Below, piece after piece: positions 1 through 8,461 of a stretch of 64,000 nt of DNA; positions within the stretch are counted from its first letter, which is position 1; every line of letters starts with the position of its first letter. A program made the position numbers and the translations under genes. The stretch is from positions 3,668,047 through 3,732,046 of the forward strand of contig NZ_CP060436.1 in the NCBI RefSeq assembly GCF_003590145.2, in the 5' to 3' direction. Under the pieces are notes generated by a model, which was not told where the DNA came from, did no database searches, and was given only the letters and a program-made list of their open reading frames with translations. Origin of the DNA: Pseudooceanicola algae. GTDB taxonomy: Bacteria; Pseudomonadota; Alphaproteobacteria; Rhodobacterales; Rhodobacteraceae.

Positions 1-1103
1 GTCGGAATGATCGTCGCGCGCCAGCTTTGCAGGAACAGCAGGATCACGAGGAAGACCAGCACCACCGCCTCGATCAGGGTGTGATAGACCTGTTCGATGG
101 ACTCCTCGACAAAGGGCGAGGTGTCGTAGGGGTATTCGACCGTCACGCCATCGGGCAGGGACGGGACCAGATTTTCGACCACGGCGCGCACCCGTTCGGC
201 GGTGTCGACCGCATTGGCCCCTGTGGCAAGGTTGACACCAAAGCCCGCTGCGGGATGGCCGTCAAAGCGGCTCGTGGTGCTGTAATCCTCGGCGCCAAGT
301 TCGATTGTGGCGACGTCCTGAAGATAGACAGCCGACCCGTCGGTGTTGGTTTTCAGCAAGATGGACTGGAAGTCCTGGACCGACTGAAGCTGTGATTGCG
401 CCGAAAGGGAGACGGTGAATTGCTGGCCCTCGGTGACCGGCTGATCACCGAGGCTGCCGACGGTGATATTGGTGTTCTGCTCGGAAACGGCGGTGGTCAC
501 GTCGTCGGCGGTCAGCTGGTACTGATAAAGCCGCGAGGGATCGAGCCAGATGCGCATCGCATATTCGCTGCCGAAGCTGTTGATGGAGCCGACGCCTTCG
601 GTCCGCTGCACGGCATCTTCGATGGTGCTGCCCAGGATGTCGCCAAGCTCAAGCGTGGAATAGCGGCCATCCTCGCTGACCAGAGCGCCAACCAGAAGGA
701 TCGAGCTGGTCGAGCGGGTGACCGAAACACCGGAGGTCGTGACGCTGTCGGGCAGCTTGGATTCGACAAGCTGGAGCTTGTTCTGCACCTGCACCTGCGC
801 CATGTCGGGATCGACCGTATCGTCGAAGGTCAGCGATACGCTGGCCGAGCCTTCGGTCGAGGAGGCGGTCATGTAGGTCAGGCCGTCCAGCCCGGTCAGC
901 CCGTCTTCGATGATCGTGGTGACCGAATTCTCGACCGTCTGGGCCGAGGCCCCGCTATAGGTCGCGCTGATGCGAACGGTCGTGGGGGCGATGTCGGGAT
1001 ATTGCGAAATCGGCAGGCTCGAGACGCTGAAGGCCCCGACGAGCATGGCGACGATCGCCAGGACCCAGGCAAAGACCGGGCGGTGAATGAAAAACGATGC
1101 CAT
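1..1103 (-). CDS. RND efflux inner-membrane transporter (AcrB/MexB family), C-terminus outside window
   Basis: This is the proton-driven inner-membrane pump of a tripartite RND multidrug exporter. The minus frame starts MASFFIHRPVFAWVLAIVAM, a standard HAE1-family N-terminus with the first membrane helix at about residues 10-30. It then reads through the periplasmic porter region and reaches the second helix with the conserved pattern LFLQSWRATIIP at the window edge. About 367 of the roughly 1,040 residues usual for the family are visible and there is no stop codon. The start lies 3 bases after the stop of the adaptor gene, so the two are translationally close and form one operon. The substrate cannot be told from sequence. 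Confidence 0.93.
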   Translation of the reverse strand, partial: MASFFIHRPVFAWVLAIVAMLVGAFSVSSLPISQYPDIAPTTVRISATYSGASAQTVENSVTTIIEDGLTGLDGLTYMTASSTEGSASVSLTFDDTVDPDMAQVQVQNKLQLVESKLPDSVTTSGVSVTRSTSSILLVGALVSEDGRYSTLELGDILGSTIEDAVQRTEGVGSINSFGSEYAMRIWLDPSRLYQYQLTADDVTTAVSEQNTNITVGSLGDQPVTEGQQFTVSLSAQSQLQSVQDFQSILLKTNTDGSAVYLQDVATIELGAEDYSTTSRFDGHPAAGFGVNLATGANAVDTAERVRAVVENLVPSLPDGVTVEYPYDTSPFVEESIEQVYHTLIEAVVLVFLVILLFLQSWRATIIP

Positions 1104-1106
1104 GGA

Positions 1107-2288
1107 TCAGTCCTCTGCGCCGCTGGTGTCGCCGGAGACGCTGTCCTGGACATTGCCGTCGGAGTCGATGGTTGCGGCCACCGGCGTGACGGCCTGACCG
1201 GCCTGCAGGGACGACAGCCCGTCCACGATCAGCTGATCGCCTTCGCTCAGCCCTTCACGCACGATCCAGGCGTTCCGGTAGCTGCCCTCGTCGGTCAGCG
1301 TGACCTGTTTCGCATTGCCGTCCTCGCCCACGATAAAGGCGGTCAGCTGGCCGGAGTTGGCCCGTGTGGCCGCGCGTTGCGGCACCAGGTAGGCCTGCAT
1401 CGTGCCAATCACGATCTCGCTGCGCAGGAACATGCCGGGAATGACGATGTGATGGGGGTTGTCGAACTGGAAACGAACAGTGACGGTCCCGGTGGTCGTG
1501 GAAACCAGGTTGCCGGGGGTGACCAGCGTTCCCGTGCCCCTGTAGACATCGCCGTTTTCCAGCGTCAGCGTGGCCTCAAGGTCTTCGTTGGGCGTAAGGC
1601 TGCCCTCGTCGGCGCCCTTGCGGAATGACAGGATGCGCGCGCTGGTCTCTACCATATCGACATAGATCGGGTCCGAGCGCACGATGGTCGTCAGCTCGTC
1701 ACTTTGCCCTGCGGTTACAAGATCCCCGACAGAGACGGTGGACACATCCGGGCGCCCCTCGATCGGGCTTGTCACGGTGGCCCAGGACAGTTCCGTCTGG
1801 GCGTAATCGAGCGCCGCCTGCGCGGCCTCCAGCGTCGCTTCGGCTTCGGCCAGGCTGGCGCGCGCCTCTTCGACCTCGGCTTCGGTATATCCGCGCCCCG
1901 ACAGTCCTTCGGCGCGATCATAGGCCGATTGGGCCACGGGCAGATTGGCCCGCGCCTTGGCCAGATCCGCACGCGCCGAGGCTTCGGCAGCCAGGTAGGC
2001 GGAATCGTCGATGCGGAACAGCGGATCCCCCACGGCAAGCTGGTCGCCCGGTGTATAGAGGACCTCTTCGATCACGCCGCCGACGCGCGGGCGCACCTCG
2101 ACCTCCTGAAAGGCAACGGCGCGGCCCGGCAAGGAGGCCGAACGCGGCACTTCTTCCAGTCGGGCCTCGATCACGCCGACCTCCATCGGGCCCGCCGGAC
2201 CTGTTGGCGCCCCTTGGGCCGATGCGATTGATGCGAGAACCGACAGCACCATTGCGGCCCCCGAGAGCTTTTGAACGCCAGCTAGCAT
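1107..2288 (-). CDS. RND efflux periplasmic adaptor (membrane fusion protein, AcrA family)
   Basis: This 393-residue protein is the periplasmic adaptor that links the AcrB-type pump to an outer-membrane channel. It starts MLAGVQKLSGAAMVLSVLAS, a Sec signal peptide cleaved near SAQGAP with no lipobox cysteine, so it is probably soluble rather than a lipoprotein. The lipoyl half-motifs (VEVRPRVGGVIEEVLYTPGD) flank an alanine-rich helical hairpin at about residues 100-165, followed by beta-barrel and membrane-proximal domains. It is the first gene of a two-gene operon with the pump, divergent from a TetR-family regulator across a 78-base gap. No outer-membrane factor is visible and it may be supplied in trans. 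Confidence 0.93.
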   Translation of the reverse strand: MLAGVQKLSGAAMVLSVLASIASAQGAPTGPAGPMEVGVIEARLEEVPRSASLPGRAVAFQEVEVRPRVGGVIEEVLYTPGDQLAVGDPLFRIDDSAYLAAEASARADLAKARANLPVAQSAYDRAEGLSGRGYTEAEVEEARASLAEAEATLEAAQAALDYAQTELSWATVTSPIEGRPDVSTVSVGDLVTAGQSDELTTIVRSDPIYVDMVETSARILSFRKGADEGSLTPNEDLEATLTLENGDVYRGTGTLVTPGNLVSTTTGTVTVRFQFDNPHHIVIPGMFLRSEIVIGTMQAYLVPQRAATRANSGQLTAFIVGEDGNAKQVTLTDEGSYRNAWIVREGLSEGDQLIVDGLSSLQAGQAVTPVAATIDSDGNVQDSVSGDTSGAED

Positions 2289-2330
2289 GATCCTGTGATC
2301 CCTTGACTGTTTCGAAGTGTCGGTGCTTAA

Positions 2331-2356
2331 TATGCACAGTTTGCACAGTATGCAAA
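2331..2356. promoter_or_regulatory. Candidate TetR operator: three phased TGCA repeats
   Basis: In the divergent gap between the efflux operon and the tetR gene, TGCA occurs three times at exact 9-base spacing (2333, 2342, 2351). The first two copies extend to TGCACAGT, and TTGCA-N5-TGCAA forms an inverted repeat at 2341-2355. It ends 11 bases before the tetR start, where a self-regulating repressor of an acrAB operon would bind. Calling it an operator is inference. Confidence 0.5.
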
Positions 2357-2366
2357 GAGCAACGAG

Positions 2367-2948
2367 ATGACACTTAGTTTACGAGACAGGCGGCGCCTGG
2401 AGACAGCCCGTGAAATCCAGCAGGCGACGTTGCGATTGGCCATGCGCGAAGGCTTCGACGCCGTGACGACAGAAGCGATTGCGGCAGAGGCCGGTATCAG
2501 CACGCGCACCTTCTTCAACTACTATCCGAACAAGGAATCTTCGGCGATCGGCGTGCCTCCGGGGTATCGCACCGAAGACAAGGCGGCGCTGCGCACGGGC
2601 ACCGGGCCGTTGGCCACGGACATCAAGGCGTTTCTTGATCGGCACATGATGGCGCTGGCCGAGAACGAGGAAACCTTGCGGATGGTCCGCAAGATCGTGC
2701 GTGCCAACGCCAAGGCCAGCGGCGTCCTGGATCGCATTCACCTTGACGAGCGCGACGAGCTGGCCGAATGCCTGCGCCCCCGCGTCAACGACGTGCACGT
2801 CGCGATAGCGCTTGCCGCCAATGCGGCGGCCTGCACATCACGCGCGATCCACCTATGGGAGAACGAGGATAGCGTGCCCCTGGCACAGGCCCTCGATACC
2901 ATCTGGGCCGGACAAGTCACTGCCGCGCGATTGCTGACGGCCGGATAG
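2367..2948 (+). CDS. TetR/AcrR family transcriptional regulator of the divergent efflux operon
   Basis: This 193-residue one-component repressor has its N-terminal helix-turn-helix at about residues 20-62. The recognition region AGISTRTFFNYYPNKES is the typical TetR signature. The C-terminal part is a helical ligand domain of unknown specificity. It is transcribed divergently from the RND adaptor/pump operon over 78 bases that carry phased TGCA repeats, so local control of the pump is the likely role. The ATG at 2367 has only a weak GAG ribosome-binding element, so its own translation may be low. Family assignment is firm; target and inducer are inferred from position. Confidence 0.9.
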   Translation: MTLSLRDRRRLETAREIQQATLRLAMREGFDAVTTEAIAAEAGISTRTFFNYYPNKESSAIGVPPGYRTEDKAALRTGTGPLATDIKAFLDRHMMALAENEETLRMVRKIVRANAKASGVLDRIHLDERDELAECLRPRVNDVHVAIALAANAAACTSRAIHLWENEDSVPLAQALDTIWAGQVTAARLLTAG

Positions 2949-2996
2949 TCGCCCTCGAACTAAGCCTGCGCTCGCGCTGCGGGATCGAGGCCTCCT

Positions 2997-3965
2997 CTAC
3001 TCGGGAACACAGATTTCGCCGCGGGCAATGGCACGGCCCGTTCCGAACAGGAGACCGGCGATGATCAGGCATAGTGCAGTCAGACCGACCTGACCGGCCA
3101 GTGTGTGACCCGGGCTGGCTGCCAGAGTGCCAAAGCGCAGGCTGGCAAGGGTCAGCGCGGCGACCGGAAAGCTGAGCGCCCAGAGGGACAGGGAAAATGG
3201 TTGGCCGCGCAGCTTGCCGACCTGGGTCAGGGCCAGCCCCAGAAAGACCAGTGTCGCGCCGTAGAGGATCCGCGCGAAGGCGTCCAGCACGCCGCCATTC
3301 AGTTGCAGCCAGGCAAGGAACGTCACCGCAGGGGGCGCTATCAGGATCGCCAGTGTCGGCACCATGCGCCCCGGCAGGGGATCGTGAAAGATCAGCCTGT
3401 TCATGACCAGAACAAGCAGGACGATCCAGAAGATCAGGCCGGCCGAAAAGAACACCCAGGACGTTTCGGGAAAGCCAAGGCCGACCCCCGCCACCGGTGC
3501 CACCACGTTGCCCACGGCCGGAATGAACCAGGCGGGCGAGATATGGATGGTCTGGAACTTGCGATGGCCGATCCAGTTGGACAGGACTGCCAGCGACAGT
3601 GTCGCCTGGCTTGCGGCGCCGATCAGCCAGATCACCCGCGCCAGACCTTGCGACGTCGGGGCCAGCGCCGTGGCAATCAACAGCATCGAAATTGAGAACG
3701 CCGGAAAGAAGGCCAGCTTGACCGGGTGCTTCCATTCCGCCGCGACGGCCCCGGGATACCGCAGCGCCTTGAGCGAATAGATACTGACCAGGGTCACGAA
3801 GACCGCCACCGTCCCCGCCAACGCCACCAGACCGGCAAGGGGAAGCCCCGCGAGATGCAGCGCGGTCGTCAGCCCGGACAGCCCCATGACGGCGGCAAAG
3901 AACGGCACCGGAAAGTGTTCAAGCCGCGATGTCCGCGCCTCGGACCGGCTGTCTGATAAGGTCAT
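2997..3965 (-). CDS. SLAC1/TDT family anion channel or transporter (TehA-like)
   Basis: A 322-residue integral membrane protein with about ten hydrophobic helices, beginning SRLEHFPVPFFAAVMGLSGL. That opening is the conserved first helix of the tellurite-resistance/dicarboxylate transporter (TDT, SLAC1/TehA) family. The WKHPVKLAFFPAFSISMLLI segment is also typical. The start at 3965 is preferred over an ATG 66 codons upstream because GGAG lies 5 bases before it and the upstream stretch is not membrane-like. Members conduct small anions or export C4-dicarboxylates or tellurite; specificity cannot be read here. It is convergent with tetR (48-base gap) and divergent from the TRAP binding protein. 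Confidence 0.85.
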   Translation of the reverse strand: MTLSDSRSEARTSRLEHFPVPFFAAVMGLSGLTTALHLAGLPLAGLVALAGTVAVFVTLVSIYSLKALRYPGAVAAEWKHPVKLAFFPAFSISMLLIATALAPTSQGLARVIWLIGAASQATLSLAVLSNWIGHRKFQTIHISPAWFIPAVGNVVAPVAGVGLGFPETSWVFFSAGLIFWIVLLVLVMNRLIFHDPLPGRMVPTLAILIAPPAVTFLAWLQLNGGVLDAFARILYGATLVFLGLALTQVGKLRGQPFSLSLWALSFPVAALTLASLRFGTLAASPGHTLAGQVGLTALCLIIAGLLFGTGRAIARGEICVPE

Positions 3966-4385
3966 GTCGTCTCCGATGCGGAAGGCTTTGCTTGGGCAAT
4001 CCTCCCCAAAATCAGGGGTCTGCGGAAGTATTATATTTTCCGATGACGTCCCCCCGGCTGTGTCATGTGTCGATGCCAGAAGTCCGACCGGGAGCGTTGC
4101 CGGTTCGCGGTCGGCAAGCTTCAGGGGCGGTATGGGCCCTCCTGCCGGAGCCGATGCTGCCATAGGGGTTTTCGGACCCGGCGATCGTTCAGCCTGAGGT
4201 ATATCTGCTGCGGTTCACCGGGGGGCGGCGGTGTCGGGCCCTTTGTCGGGCGACTTATGCCTGTTCTATTCCCGCCTGCGCCTCTGGACAGGGCCAACAG
4301 GTGTTGTATGCGTTAGGAATTGCGTTCCGCTTGCCTCTTCTTTCGCGAGACGGCGCATTTCGAAGCATTACCCATGGGAGGAATC
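3966..4385. other. 420-base divergent intergenic region
   Basis: This gap separates the SLAC1-type gene (minus) from the TRAP binding protein (plus) and must carry both promoters. I found no convincing gene, RNA or strong inverted repeat in it. The only clear element is the ribosome-binding site GGGAGGA just upstream of 4386. Confidence 0.5.
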
Positions 4386-5480
4386 ATGGATCGTCGTTCT
4401 TTCATTCGCCAAGCTGGCCTGGCCGGTGCGGGCGCTGGCGCTGCCGCTTTGGCAACCCCCGCCGTTGCACAGGATCGCATCACCTGGCGCATGGTCACCA
4501 CCTGGCCGAAGAATTTCCCCGGCCTCGGTGTCGGCGCGCAGCGTATGGCTGACCGTATCACCACCGCCTCGGGCGGCCGCCTGACCATCCAGGTCTATTC
4601 GGCCGGCGAAATGGTTCCGCCGCTGCAATCGCTGGATGCCGTCATCGATGGCACCGCGGAAATGAGCCACGGTGCCGCCTACTACTGGCAGAACAAATCC
4701 ACCGCCCTGTCGTTCTTCACCGGCGTGCCCTATGGCATGACCTCCGGCGAACTGGCCGCATGGGTCGGTCACATGGGCGGTCAGGAACTGTGGGACGAGG
4801 TCTATGACCAGTTCGGCGTTCAGGGCTTCCTGTCGGGCAACACCGGCACACAGGCCGGCGGCTGGTTCCGGGAAGAAGTCACCGGTCTCGACAGCCTGAA
4901 GGGCCTGCGCTTCCGGACCCCCGGTCTTGGCGGCCGCGTCTGGGAAAAACTGGGCGCCACGGTCACCAACATGGCGGCGGGCGAGATCTTCCAGGCACTG
5001 CAATCGGGTGCGCTGGACGCGGCCGAATTCGTCGGCCCCTACAACGACCTGGCCCTCGGCTTCTACCAGGTGGCGAAGAACTATTACTTCCCCTCCTTCG
5101 TCGAACCCGGTCTGGCCACCGAACTGGTCGTCGACAAGGCCAAGTACCAGGCCCTGCCCGAAGATCTGCAAGCCATCGTTCGCGATGTCTGTCAGGCCGA
5201 ATACGACACGGTTTCCTCGGACTTCATTGCCAACGACCCGCGTGCGCTCAAGACCCTGGTCGATGACCACGGCGTGCAGGTGCGCCAGTTCCCCGATGAG
5301 ATCCTGGAAGCCGGTGCCGTGGCCTCGATGGAGATCATCTCGGAGCTGCGCGACAGCGATGACGAGATGACCCGCAAGGTCACCGAGCACTTCATCGAGT
5401 CGCTGAACCTGATGCGGACCCGGACCGAAGGCAACGACATGAACTTCATCGAAGCCCGCGAAAAGTACTTCACGCTCTGA
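4386..5480 (+). CDS. TRAP transporter substrate-binding protein (DctP family, TakP-like)
   Basis: A 364-residue periplasmic solute receptor for a TRAP importer. It begins MDRRSFIRQAGLAGAG, a twin-arginine signal, and is probably cleaved after ATPAVAQ. Conserved segments GNTGTQAGGWFREE and DAAEFVGPYNDLALGF correspond to the pocket region of alpha-keto-acid and related TRAP receptors of the TakP type. An organic acid anion, perhaps a 2-oxo acid, is therefore the likely ligand. The ATG at 4386 is chosen because GGGAGGA lies just upstream and the signal peptide starts there; an in-frame ATG at 4320 would add 22 unrelated residues. Its membrane subunits are encoded convergently just downstream. 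Confidence 0.92.
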   Translation: MDRRSFIRQAGLAGAGAGAAALATPAVAQDRITWRMVTTWPKNFPGLGVGAQRMADRITTASGGRLTIQVYSAGEMVPPLQSLDAVIDGTAEMSHGAAYYWQNKSTALSFFTGVPYGMTSGELAAWVGHMGGQELWDEVYDQFGVQGFLSGNTGTQAGGWFREEVTGLDSLKGLRFRTPGLGGRVWEKLGATVTNMAAGEIFQALQSGALDAAEFVGPYNDLALGFYQVAKNYYFPSFVEPGLATELVVDKAKYQALPEDLQAIVRDVCQAEYDTVSSDFIANDPRALKTLVDDHGVQVRQFPDEILEAGAVASMEIISELRDSDDEMTRKVTEHFIESLNLMRTRTEGNDMNFIEAREKYFTL

Positions 5481-5501
5481 ACGCGCGTCTTTGCGACATT
5501 G

Positions 5502-5531
5502 AAAAGGCCCGGGCAGATGCCCGGGCCTTTT
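5502..5531. terminator. Bidirectional Rho-independent terminator
   Basis: A perfect 13-base-pair stem, AAAAGGCCCGGGC and its complement, encloses an AGAT loop. The stem ends in four T on either strand. It sits between the convergent dctP-like gene and dctM and can serve both. Confidence 0.9.
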
Positions 5532-5592
5532 GCGTTTCCGATACCCGGTTCATTGGGCGCTGCGGTGGAAGGGGGGCGCAGCGCCCTTGGCT

Positions 5593-6984
5593 CTAGCCCG
5601 CGATGATCGAGGGCAGCCAGGTGACGACCTGGGGGAAGGCGAACAGCAGGGCGATGGCCAGGATCTGCAGCGCCACGAAGGGCAGGATGCCCCTGTAGAT
5701 CGCCGATGTCGGCACATCGTCCGGCGCCACGCCGCGCAGGTAGAACAGCGCAAAGCCGAAAGGCGGCGTCAGGAAGGAGGTCTGCAGGTTCACCCCCACC
5801 ATGACGCCCAGCCAGACCGGGCTGATGTCCATGCCCAGAAGGATCGGCGCGGTGATCGGGATCACGATGAAGATGATCTCGAAGGTGTCCAGGATGAAGC
5901 CCAGCACGAACATGATGGCCATCACAACTGCCACGGCCATCAGCGGTCCACCCGGCAAGCCGGTCAGGAATTCATGCACCAGGGCGTCGCCGCCCATCAT
6001 GCGGAACACCACGGAAAAGACCGCGGCCCCGAACAGGATGATGAAGACCATGCTGGTGATGGTGGCCGTCTGGACCGCCGTCTGATGCAGGATCTTCCAG
6101 GACAGCTTCCAGCGCAGCGCCGCCAGCAATGTAGCGCCGACCGCCCCGACAGAGGCCGCTTCGGTCGGAGTGGCAATCCCGCCCAGGATCGAGCCCAGCA
6201 CGGCCAGGATCAGCAGCAGCGGCGGCACCAGCGCGGTCATGATCTCGCGCTTCAGGTGGTGTTTCTCTTCGGGCGGCACCGGGGTGGCAGGGCAGCTTTC
6301 GGGATCGGTCGCCGCCTTGAACAGCACCCAGCCGATATAAAGCAGCACCAGCATCACACCGGGCAGCAGCGCGCCGGCAAACAGATCCCCGACCGAGACG
6401 GGCGCGGGGGCAAAGTTGCCCTTGGCCATCTGCACCTGCGCGTTGATCCCCGACAGCATGTCGCCCATGAAGATCAGCACCGTCGAGGGCGGAATGATCT
6501 GCCCCAGCGTGCCCGAGGCACAGATCACCCCGGTGGCCAGCGTCGGCTTGTAGCCCGCGCGGGTCATCGCCGGCAGCGAAATCAGGCCCATGGTGACCAC
6601 CGTGGCCCCCACGACCCCGGTCGAGGCCGCCAGCATGGCGCCCACGATCACCACGGAAATCGCCAGACCGCCGCGCATGTTGCCGAACAGCTTGCCCATG
6701 GTCATCAGCAGCTGTTCCGCGATCTGCGACCGTTCCAGCATCACGCCCATGAAGACGAACAGCGGCACGGCCACGAGGACCTCGTTCGTCATGTAGCCGA
6801 TGTAGCGATTGGGCAGAGAGCCGAAGTTCGACGGGTCGAAGACCCCGAAATGCATCCCCAGCAGGGCAAACAGCAGCGAGGTCCCCGCCAGGGTGAAGGC
6901 CACCGGGAACCCCAGCAGCAGGAAGCCGATGATGCCGACGAACATCAGCCCGGAGAGCAACTCTCCGATCAGAAGGGGATCCAT
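5593..6984 (-). CDS. dctM: TRAP transporter large permease (DctM family)
   Basis: A 463-residue membrane protein with about 12 hydrophobic helices. It is the ion-coupled transport subunit of a TRAP importer. The N-terminus and the internal ASTGVVGATVVTMGLISLPA segment are typical of DctM. The start ATG overlaps the stop of the small permease by one base (TGATG), so the pair is translationally coupled. It is slightly longer than the usual 425-440 residues because of a charged cytoplasmic loop near DPESCPATPVPPEEKHH. The cognate receptor is probably the convergent TakP-like protein. Confidence 0.93.
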   Translation of the reverse strand: MDPLLIGELLSGLMFVGIIGFLLLGFPVAFTLAGTSLLFALLGMHFGVFDPSNFGSLPNRYIGYMTNEVLVAVPLFVFMGVMLERSQIAEQLLMTMGKLFGNMRGGLAISVVIVGAMLAASTGVVGATVVTMGLISLPAMTRAGYKPTLATGVICASGTLGQIIPPSTVLIFMGDMLSGINAQVQMAKGNFAPAPVSVGDLFAGALLPGVMLVLLYIGWVLFKAATDPESCPATPVPPEEKHHLKREIMTALVPPLLLILAVLGSILGGIATPTEAASVGAVGATLLAALRWKLSWKILHQTAVQTATITSMVFIILFGAAVFSVVFRMMGGDALVHEFLTGLPGGPLMAVAVVMAIMFVLGFILDTFEIIFIVIPITAPILLGMDISPVWLGVMVGVNLQTSFLTPPFGFALFYLRGVAPDDVPTSAIYRGILPFVALQILAIALLFAFPQVVTWLPSIIAG

Positions 6985-7559
6985 CAGACGGCCTCCACGG
7001 GATGCGCGGGATCGTTCCGGCGGGTATAGCGAATGCGTTCAGGCACCAGGTCCTCGTGCCCGGTCAGGGTCAGGACAGAGCGCAGGATCATGGCCAGCCC
7101 CTGCAGGGCGATCAGCAGGGCGAAGACCAGGATGAAGGTCTTGAGCACGAAAAGCCCCGGCATCCCGCCGACGTTGGCCGATCCTTCGCCGTAGCTCCAG
7201 GCGCGTTTGACGAAGGGCAGGGAATAGGTCCAGACGACGTACATGGCGGGCATCAGGAACAGCACGACACCGATCAGGTCGATGACGGCCTTCTTGCGCG
7301 GGCTGGCCGGGCGATAGAAGATATCGACCCGGACGTGGTTGTCCCGCAGCAGGGCGAAACCGGCCACGGCGGTGAACATGGCGCCGTTCAGCCAGATGTA
7401 GAGATCCTGCATCCAGACATAGCTGATGGCGAAAACGTACCGCTGCACCACCACGGTGAAGCAGACGAGAACGATGCCGACCGAAAGCCAGGACAGCACG
7501 GTCCCGACCAGCGCATTGATCGCGCAGATTATCGCGGCGATCCTCCCAAGGATCTGCAT
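6984..7559 (-). CDS. dctQ: TRAP transporter small permease (DctQ family)
   Basis: A 191-residue four-helix membrane subunit. The segment LYIWLNGAMFTAVAGFALLRDNHVRVD matches the DctQ core, in which a W-x-x-x-x-x-x-F-A-helix precedes a short H-V-R-V-D turn. The start at 7559 (MQILGRIAAII) is preferred over an ATG 12 codons upstream because AGAGGA precedes it at good spacing. It is the first gene of the dctQM operon and overlaps dctM by one base. Its promoter must lie in the following non-coding stretch. Confidence 0.9.
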   Translation of the reverse strand: MQILGRIAAIICAINALVGTVLSWLSVGIVLVCFTVVVQRYVFAISYVWMQDLYIWLNGAMFTAVAGFALLRDNHVRVDIFYRPASPRKKAVIDLIGVVLFLMPAMYVVWTYSLPFVKRAWSYGEGSANVGGMPGLFVLKTFILVFALLIALQGLAMILRSVLTLTGHEDLVPERIRYTRRNDPAHPVEAV

Positions 7560-8102
7560 GGTATATCCTCTTTTGACAGGCACGGCCCCCGCCATGCGAT
7601 TGACCTGCTCTATGCCGCGTCAACCAGGGGAGTCCAAGAGTTGAGCGCCAGGAAAAGTGGAGCTTTACCGCGAAAAGGGCCCGGCGCAAGCCACCGGAGG
7701 TTCCTTGGGCGGATTGAACCGGATCTTTGCCCGACGAGACCGGGGGGCGCATGGCAGGACCCCGGCGCCGATCTTGAAACCATATCGAAGCGCCCGGCGG
7801 GTGAGATTCTGACCGGCTTTGCATATCAGAAGGTATGCCACACGCCCAAGACCCTCCCCCTCGCCGGCGCAACCGATGGCCCCGGCCTTGCTGGTGCATC
7901 TTCCCTTGCCTGTCCGGGAACAGGGCAGGCGCATGGCCGCGCAAGCGCATCAATTCAGTGATCTGAAGCCTGAAACAAGGTGAGGCTGCGTCACGGCAAC
8001 AGGCAGATGGGGACAGATGGGCGATCCATCGCTTCGCGATGATCCAGGCAATGGTCGGGGCAATGTACGCTCTGCGGTCCCGCAAACACCCATCGTGCCA
8101 GA
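7560..8102. other. Non-coding stretch upstream of dctQM
   Basis: About 540 bases without a supportable gene. Open frames on both strands here have poor composition and no family features. The dctQM promoter should lie near 7570-7700. Nothing else was recognised before the decayed gene at 8103. Confidence 0.45.
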
Positions 8103-8360
8103 CCCCGGCCGCTGCCGAAATGGTTCGCGACGCTCAGGTTGCTGACGCCCGACACCCGCGATGCGGTGCTGTCCGTGGGCGAGACGGTGCAGGTTACGGC
8201 CGGCAACATCGTGGTCCGGGAAGGCGAAGAGACCACGGATCTCTACATCATCGAAGCCGGAGACGTCGCCTGCATGCGCGCCGGTGCCGAAGAAGACGAT
8301 GACGACTGGCCGGTTCTGGCGCGGGTTTGGCACAGGGCTGCCGCATTGCGGCGGGCATCC
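8103..8360 (+). pseudogene. Remnant of a cyclic nucleotide-binding (Crp/cNMP-type) domain gene
   Basis: The frame reads PLPKWFATLRLLTPDTRD, then GNIVVREGEETTDLYIIEAG, then DVACMRAG. This matches the opening helix and first beta strands of a cNMP-binding domain (compare the family pattern xGxxLxxEGExxxxLYxIxxG). After VLARV the expected glycine-rich turn appears only in the next frame, as GFGTG, suggesting a one-base frameshift. No helix-turn-helix follows, and no good start codon or ribosome-binding site precedes. I read it as a decayed fragment; a very short real protein starting at 8139 is possible but less likely. Confidence 0.45.
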
Positions 8361-8461
8361 CACTCATTTCTGCGCAGACCTTGCCGGCATCGCACCATGA
8401 TTGCCGCCCTGTGCGCCGGCAGTCATTGCGCTGTCTCCGCCCGCCCGGCTAGCCTTGCGCC

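Noticed and set aside
396..1628. Long plus-strand open frame (410 codons) opposite the RND adaptor and pump genes
   Set aside because: It is a GC-driven shadow of clear minus-strand genes, with glycine/arginine/aspartate-rich composition and no family features.
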